Below, in pieces: positions 6,662 through 9,439 of a stretch of 9,439 bases of DNA. The notes beneath the pieces were generated by a model, which was given only the letters and a program-made list of their open reading frames with translations, was not told where the DNA came from and ran no database searches. The position numbers and the translations under genes are program-made. The stretch comes from Chloroflexi bacterium RBG_16_48_8 (GTDB lineage: Bacteria; Chloroflexota; Anaerolineae; Anaerolineales; E44-bin32). The stretch spans positions 763 to 10,201 of the forward strand of contig MGNI01000199.1 of NCBI GenBank assembly GCA_001795115.1. The letters run 5' to 3'. Position 1 is the stretch's first letter; each line of letters opens with the position of its first letter.

Positions 6662-6690
6662 AGTATATCACGAGGAATTTTTTCGGTCAA
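6662..6690 (-). promoter_or_regulatory. rpoB promoter
   Basis: Minus-strand sigma70-type promoter: -35 TTGACC (6690-6685), 17-bp spacer, -10 TATACT (6667-6662), with an extended TG one base before the -10. Predicted start is near 6655, leaving a leader of about 145 nt ahead of rpoB. A TTCGGTCA overlapping the -35 (6682-6689) resembles the TTCGGACA motifs of the adjoining palindrome, with one mismatch, so the -35 may be near a regulator site. Confidence 0.82.
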
Positions 6691-6706
6691 TATCCAATTT
6701 TCCGGC

Positions 6707-6909
6707 CTTCGGACGAGAGTTCGGACATTTTCAAAAGATCATAGTAAATAGAGAAGGAATTCTTAATATGGCACAAAACTGGCCTCCTCCTAAATGCTCA
6801 TGCCTTGCGGATCAAGGCATCCAGGATGGAGGCTATTTTCGTGCCAACGCTCCATTTGCTATCCATTCATTGAGCTAAGAAGTCGAAATGTCCGAACTTG
6901 TGTCCGAAG
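6707..6909. repeat. About 200-bp imperfect palindrome (ERIC- or MITE-like)
   Basis: Outer arms 6708-6730 and 6886-6908 are inverted repeats with 20 of 23 positions matching. Each arm carries two TTCGGAC copies 12 nt apart. Further in, GGCAC...GCCTCC around 6770-6787 matches the complement of 6828-6845 at 15 of 18 positions. At the centre, ATGCCTTG (6800-6807) and CAAGGCAT (6813-6820) flank a 5-nt loop. All pairs share a centre near 6808-6810, so this is one long folded unit. No ORF of note and no clear target-site duplication are visible. It fills the gap between the protease stop and the rpoB promoter and could also serve as a 3' structure for the protease mRNA. Confidence 0.75.
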
Positions 6910-6932
6910 ATCAGGTTTGCTAAATGAAAAAA

Positions 6933-8387
6933 TCATTGGGCAGTTTGATTCCGAACGACGGGGAAAAAACTTATCACGATCTTATCTATTGCAGCATCAA
7001 CTTGAATTCTAGGGATATCAGTAACGGATCCGCCTGCACGATGATCATCCACCAACACACCTGTATCAGATAGGATGTTGTACACAAAATCAACGCTTGC
7101 TTGTGGTACTTTAGATTTAATGACTGCCCAGGCACCCGAAACATGGGGGGCTGCCATGGATGTCCCCTCCATATATCCATAGTCATCACCTGGGCGCGAA
7201 GAGTAGATCCAATCCCCTGGTGCAAAAAAGTCGAGGAAAGAAGCAACGTTGGAGAAATTGGAGACATTGCCAAAAAGATCGGTTGAGGCAACGCTGATGG
7301 CAGCTGGCACACATGCCGGGGTCCCGATAGCATCGTGATAACCGTTATTTCCAGAGGCGGCGATGGTTACTATCTCAACCGAGCGCAGGTTATTGATGGT
7401 TGCATTCAAGGGATCGCTGGCGCATTCGCTATCATAATAACCACCACCAAGACTCAGATTCACTGCTGCGATATGGAATGTATCCCGAAGCTCGTAAACC
7501 CGTTCCAGCCCGGAGATCAGATCCGAATACATATAGGTCAAAATACAAGGACTGTTGGGTTGACCATAAGTTGAACAGATGGGATCGACGAATTCGGTAA
7601 AAACCTGGATGGCGATCAGGTCAGCATCTGGCGCGACACCAGAGAATGTGGTTCCCTTCCCGACGGCGATGCCAGCCACATGGGTGCCATGATCGCAACC
7701 AATAATCGCGGTCGGGCAGTTCTCGGCCGCACCTGTCCCAACTTGTTCTGGGAGACCATTAGGACATAACGTTGTTCCATCACCCAAACCGCCAGCGTTC
7801 GAATAGCATGCCTCCGATATAACTTTTCCAGCCAGAAATTCATGACCTGAATCAACTCCGCTATCCAGAACCGCCACAACTTGCCCTGCGCCCATATAAC
7901 CCTCAGCCCAGGCATGATCTGCTCCGATGTAAGGGACGCTTGACGAGAGGTTAAGACCCACCAGCTTGTCCTCATAGATATTGCGGACCCTTGGATCCGA
8001 CAATAACACATTCAATTGTGAAGAATCCACCTCAATGACCAGTTGAGGGACATACTTGAATCTTCGAACTACTCGATCCGCTCCAAGTCTCAAGCTATGC
8101 ATTAAAGCCCTTTGTGCCTGCTGAATGCTCAACCTTTGTTGTTGAACGGCTATTTGTGAAAGGAGATTGCCTTCTGGCAAGAAAGCCAAATCCAACTCAA
8201 CAAGGATGCGGACTCGCCCTTCATTCTGCGCTTTTTGGATAAGCTCTTGTATTTCTGTCTCCCTGCTAATAAGATCAGTCCTGCTCAAGTCATCGTAGAT
8301 ACGGGAGCGGCCCATAGCCGAGGAGGTGAATCCTAGAATGAGAACGCTTATTAAGCTGGCAAAAAGAATTGGCTTCATCTTCACCAT
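6933..8387 (-). CDS. Secreted subtilisin-family (S8) serine protease
   Basis: Serine endopeptidase exported from the cell; substrate unknown. The 484-residue product starts with a lysine-containing N-terminus and hydrophobic stretch (about residues 5-26), typical of a signal peptide. Residues about 57-140 look like an inhibitor-I9 propeptide (RVRILVELDLAF to LLSDPRVRNIYED) that folds the enzyme and is then removed. The catalytic domain has Asp175 (VAVLDSGVD), His233 (DHGTHVAG), oxyanion Asn347 (AASGNNG) and Ser410 (GTSMAAPHVSG), so it should be active. Eight cysteines lie in the mature region (194-359), suggesting disulfides and an extracytoplasmic location. The ATG at 8387 has GGAAAGG 6 nt upstream; a Met at codon 4 is a less likely start. 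It ends soon after the catalytic domain with no anchor or repeat domain. I saw no convincing promoter. Confidence 0.92.
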   Translation of the reverse strand: MVKMKPILFASLISVLILGFTSSAMGRSRIYDDLSRTDLISRETEIQELIQKAQNEGRVRILVELDLAFLPEGNLLSQIAVQQQRLSIQQAQRALMHSLRLGADRVVRRFKYVPQLVIEVDSSQLNVLLSDPRVRNIYEDKLVGLNLSSSVPYIGADHAWAEGYMGAGQVVAVLDSGVDSGHEFLAGKVISEACYSNAGGLGDGTTLCPNGLPEQVGTGAAENCPTAIIGCDHGTHVAGIAVGKGTTFSGVAPDADLIAIQVFTEFVDPICSTYGQPNSPCILTYMYSDLISGLERVYELRDTFHIAAVNLSLGGGYYDSECASDPLNATINNLRSVEIVTIAASGNNGYHDAIGTPACVPAAISVASTDLFGNVSNFSNVASFLDFFAPGDWIYSSRPGDDYGYMEGTSMAAPHVSGAWAVIKSKVPQASVDFVYNILSDTGVLVDDHRAGGSVTDIPRIQVDAAIDKIVISFFPVVRNQTAQ

Positions 8388-8916
8388 GAAGAACCTTTCC
8401 TTGCTACTCTATGCTGACTAGCATACCACCAATACCCCTTCATTTCTACTTACCATTTAGCTTACAGCATTCCAAAAAATGGAGCAACCTATTCTCCTGG
8501 GGTGAGAGTTATCGTGGTATGGGACTATGGAGCAATCCCACACCCTACTATAACTCAACAACAAAGCAATGATGGTATTAAAACAGAATTCACCTGTCCA
8601 AACAGATCTTGGTCTAAACCTCGCATTCATCCGGAATTGCATAATCGAGTCAATGCATGCCAAATCCTTCTTGTAATGCAGATGGTAGCAGCGGATTTTC
8701 TGGTTGTCTGCATGCGGATCGTGCAATACAAGGATAGCTTACAAATCCGCAGCTCGTTGGCTTATGGAAATGGCTGTGGTAGAGTAACAACACGATCCTG
8801 GCTCAACAAGATTAAAATGCAGGTCACGATTATCCTGAAGGGATTCTCTTAAAAACATTTCGCATGACTGGATCCAGATGGAACCTTTAGATCCTGACCG
8901 ACCCGATACCTGGAAT
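8388..8916. other. Gene-poor stretch between divergent protease and glycosyltransferase genes
   Basis: About 530 nt with no gene I can support. Two modest ORFs (minus 8457-8726, plus 8502-8852) overlap each other on opposite strands and have no recognisable motif. The stretch should hold both divergent promoters, but none stands out on the protease side. A small dyad ATGCT-GACT-AGCAT lies at 8411-8424, about 25 nt from the protease start. Short GCGGATTT/AAATCCGC arms at 8690-8750 are probably chance. No tRNA or small-RNA shape was recognised. Confidence 0.5.
8757..8785 (+). promoter_or_regulatory. Weak candidate promoter for the glycosyltransferase gene
   Basis: TTGGCT, 17-bp spacer, TAGAGT on the plus strand, each hexamer matching consensus at 4 of 6 positions, about 130 nt upstream of the glycosyltransferase start. 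Matches of this quality are common by chance. Confidence 0.25.
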
Positions 8917-9439
8917 ATGAAAATTTGCGCAGTTATCATCACCCACAACCCGGATGAAAAACTCCTGGGGCTTTTAAGTGGGATTGAAGGGCAAATCACC
9001 CAAACGATCATCGTCGACAACGCCTCTGGGAGTGATAGCCTCAAGTTTCTTGAGAGAGCCGGCTCATTTCCAAACGTGATTATCCTTAAAAATAGTGAAA
9101 ACATGGGAGTTGCAGCTGCTTTAAATAGGGGTTTTGAAGAAGCGAGTGAGCTTGGATACCCATGGACGGTAACCTTCGACCAAGATAGTAAGCCCGAACC
9201 AGAACTCATCGAGAAGCTCTGGAGGCTCCTTGAACTTCAAAAGGACCCATCTAAAATCGCAATTGTCGCTCCCCAAATCATCGATTTGGATCTGGAACGA
9301 AAGTCGTATTTTCTAAGGAAAAAATTCTCCATTCTCTATGAACGCGTAGCCTGTAATGAAGTAGCTTTGAGAGATGTTACAACGGTAATCACGACCGGGG
9401 CAATGGTTAGGAACTCCGCTTTCAAGGAGTTGGGCGGTT
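8917..9439 (+). CDS. Family-2 glycosyltransferase, rhamnosyltransferase-like (N-terminal 174 residues, runs off the right edge)
   Basis: Probably transfers a sugar from a nucleotide-sugar donor onto a surface polysaccharide or related acceptor at the cytoplasmic face of the membrane. The start MKICAVIITHNP fits the first beta strand of the GT-A fold. It is followed by IIVDNASG (31-38, donor-binding strand), NSENMGVAAALNRGF (59-73) and the metal-binding TFDQDS motif (86-91, Asp88-Gln-Asp90), typical of the RfbF-type rhamnosyltransferase subgroup. Near the edge TTGAMVRNSAFKELGG is the usual acceptor-side block. Typical members have about 300 residues, so nearly half is missing. An in-frame ATG at 8878 would add 13 residues; I prefer 8917 because it fits the family N-terminus, although neither start has a clear Shine-Dalgarno. 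It is the only plus-strand gene and may open a polysaccharide cluster to the right. The rhamnose specificity is a guess from similarity. Confidence 0.87.
   Translation, partial: MKICAVIITHNPDEKLLGLLSGIEGQITQTIIVDNASGSDSLKFLERAGSFPNVIILKNSENMGVAAALNRGFEEASELGYPWTVTFDQDSKPEPELIEKLWRLLELQKDPSKIAIVAPQIIDLDLERKSYFLRKKFSILYERVACNEVALRDVTTVITTGAMVRNSAFKELGG

Noticed and set aside
6794..7012. Plus-strand ORF of 72 codons
   Set aside because: It runs through the palindrome and into the protease gene in antisense; composition is non-protein-like.
8411..8424. Dyad ATGCT-GACT-AGCAT upstream of the protease as an operator
   Set aside because: Only 5-bp arms and no promoter hexamers of quality around it; not enough to call.
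8457..8726. Minus-strand ORF of 89 codons in the same gap
   Set aside because: No domain or signal; it overlaps the plus-strand ORF and has no supporting context.
8502..8852. Plus-strand ORF of 116 codons in the protease-glycosyltransferase gap
   Set aside because: No recognisable motif, no good ribosome binding site, irregular composition, and it is overlapped by an equally open minus-strand frame; likely chance.

Overview
The window looks like chromosomal DNA from a bacterium that is probably in the Chloroflexota (Anaerolineae-like). I infer this from two protein features: an extra block of about 16 residues near the N-terminus of ribosomal protein S12, which I recall from that phylum, and a long lineage-specific insert in RNA polymerase beta. 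The phylum call comes from memory of these families, not from a search. Base composition looks roughly even and similar across the window.

Layout. Positions 1-6511 hold four core genes, all on the minus strand, read in the order rpoB, rpsL, rpsG, fusA (fusA runs off the left edge). rpoB has its own promoter (TTGACC/17/TATACT) and a leader of about 145 nt. That leader contains a GAAA-capped hairpin directly next to a terminator-like hairpin with a U tract, so transcription attenuation is likely. rpoC does not follow rpoB. Instead a second strong promoter (TTGACT/17/TACAAT) starts the rpsL-rpsG-fusA translation operon. The leader of that operon has a perfect 10-bp hairpin, and the rpsL-rpsG gap has a foldable element that could regulate rpsG.

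Upstream of rpoB, 6707-6909 is a roughly 200-bp imperfect palindrome of ERIC or MITE type. It starts 24 nt beyond the stop of a minus-strand secreted subtilisin-like protease (6933-8387). A gene-poor stretch of about 530 nt (8388-8916) follows. The last gene, on the plus strand, is the first part of a family-2 glycosyltransferase that runs off the right edge.

The core genes make the catalytic beta subunit of RNA polymerase and three parts of the translation machinery (S12 and S7 of the 30S subunit, and the translocase EF-G). The protease and the glycosyltransferase are envelope or secretion functions with no evident link to that operon. I see no defence system, CRISPR array, tRNA, rRNA or transposase. 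The items most worth following up are the rpoB leader, the 200-bp palindrome and the repeat-bearing insert in RpoB.
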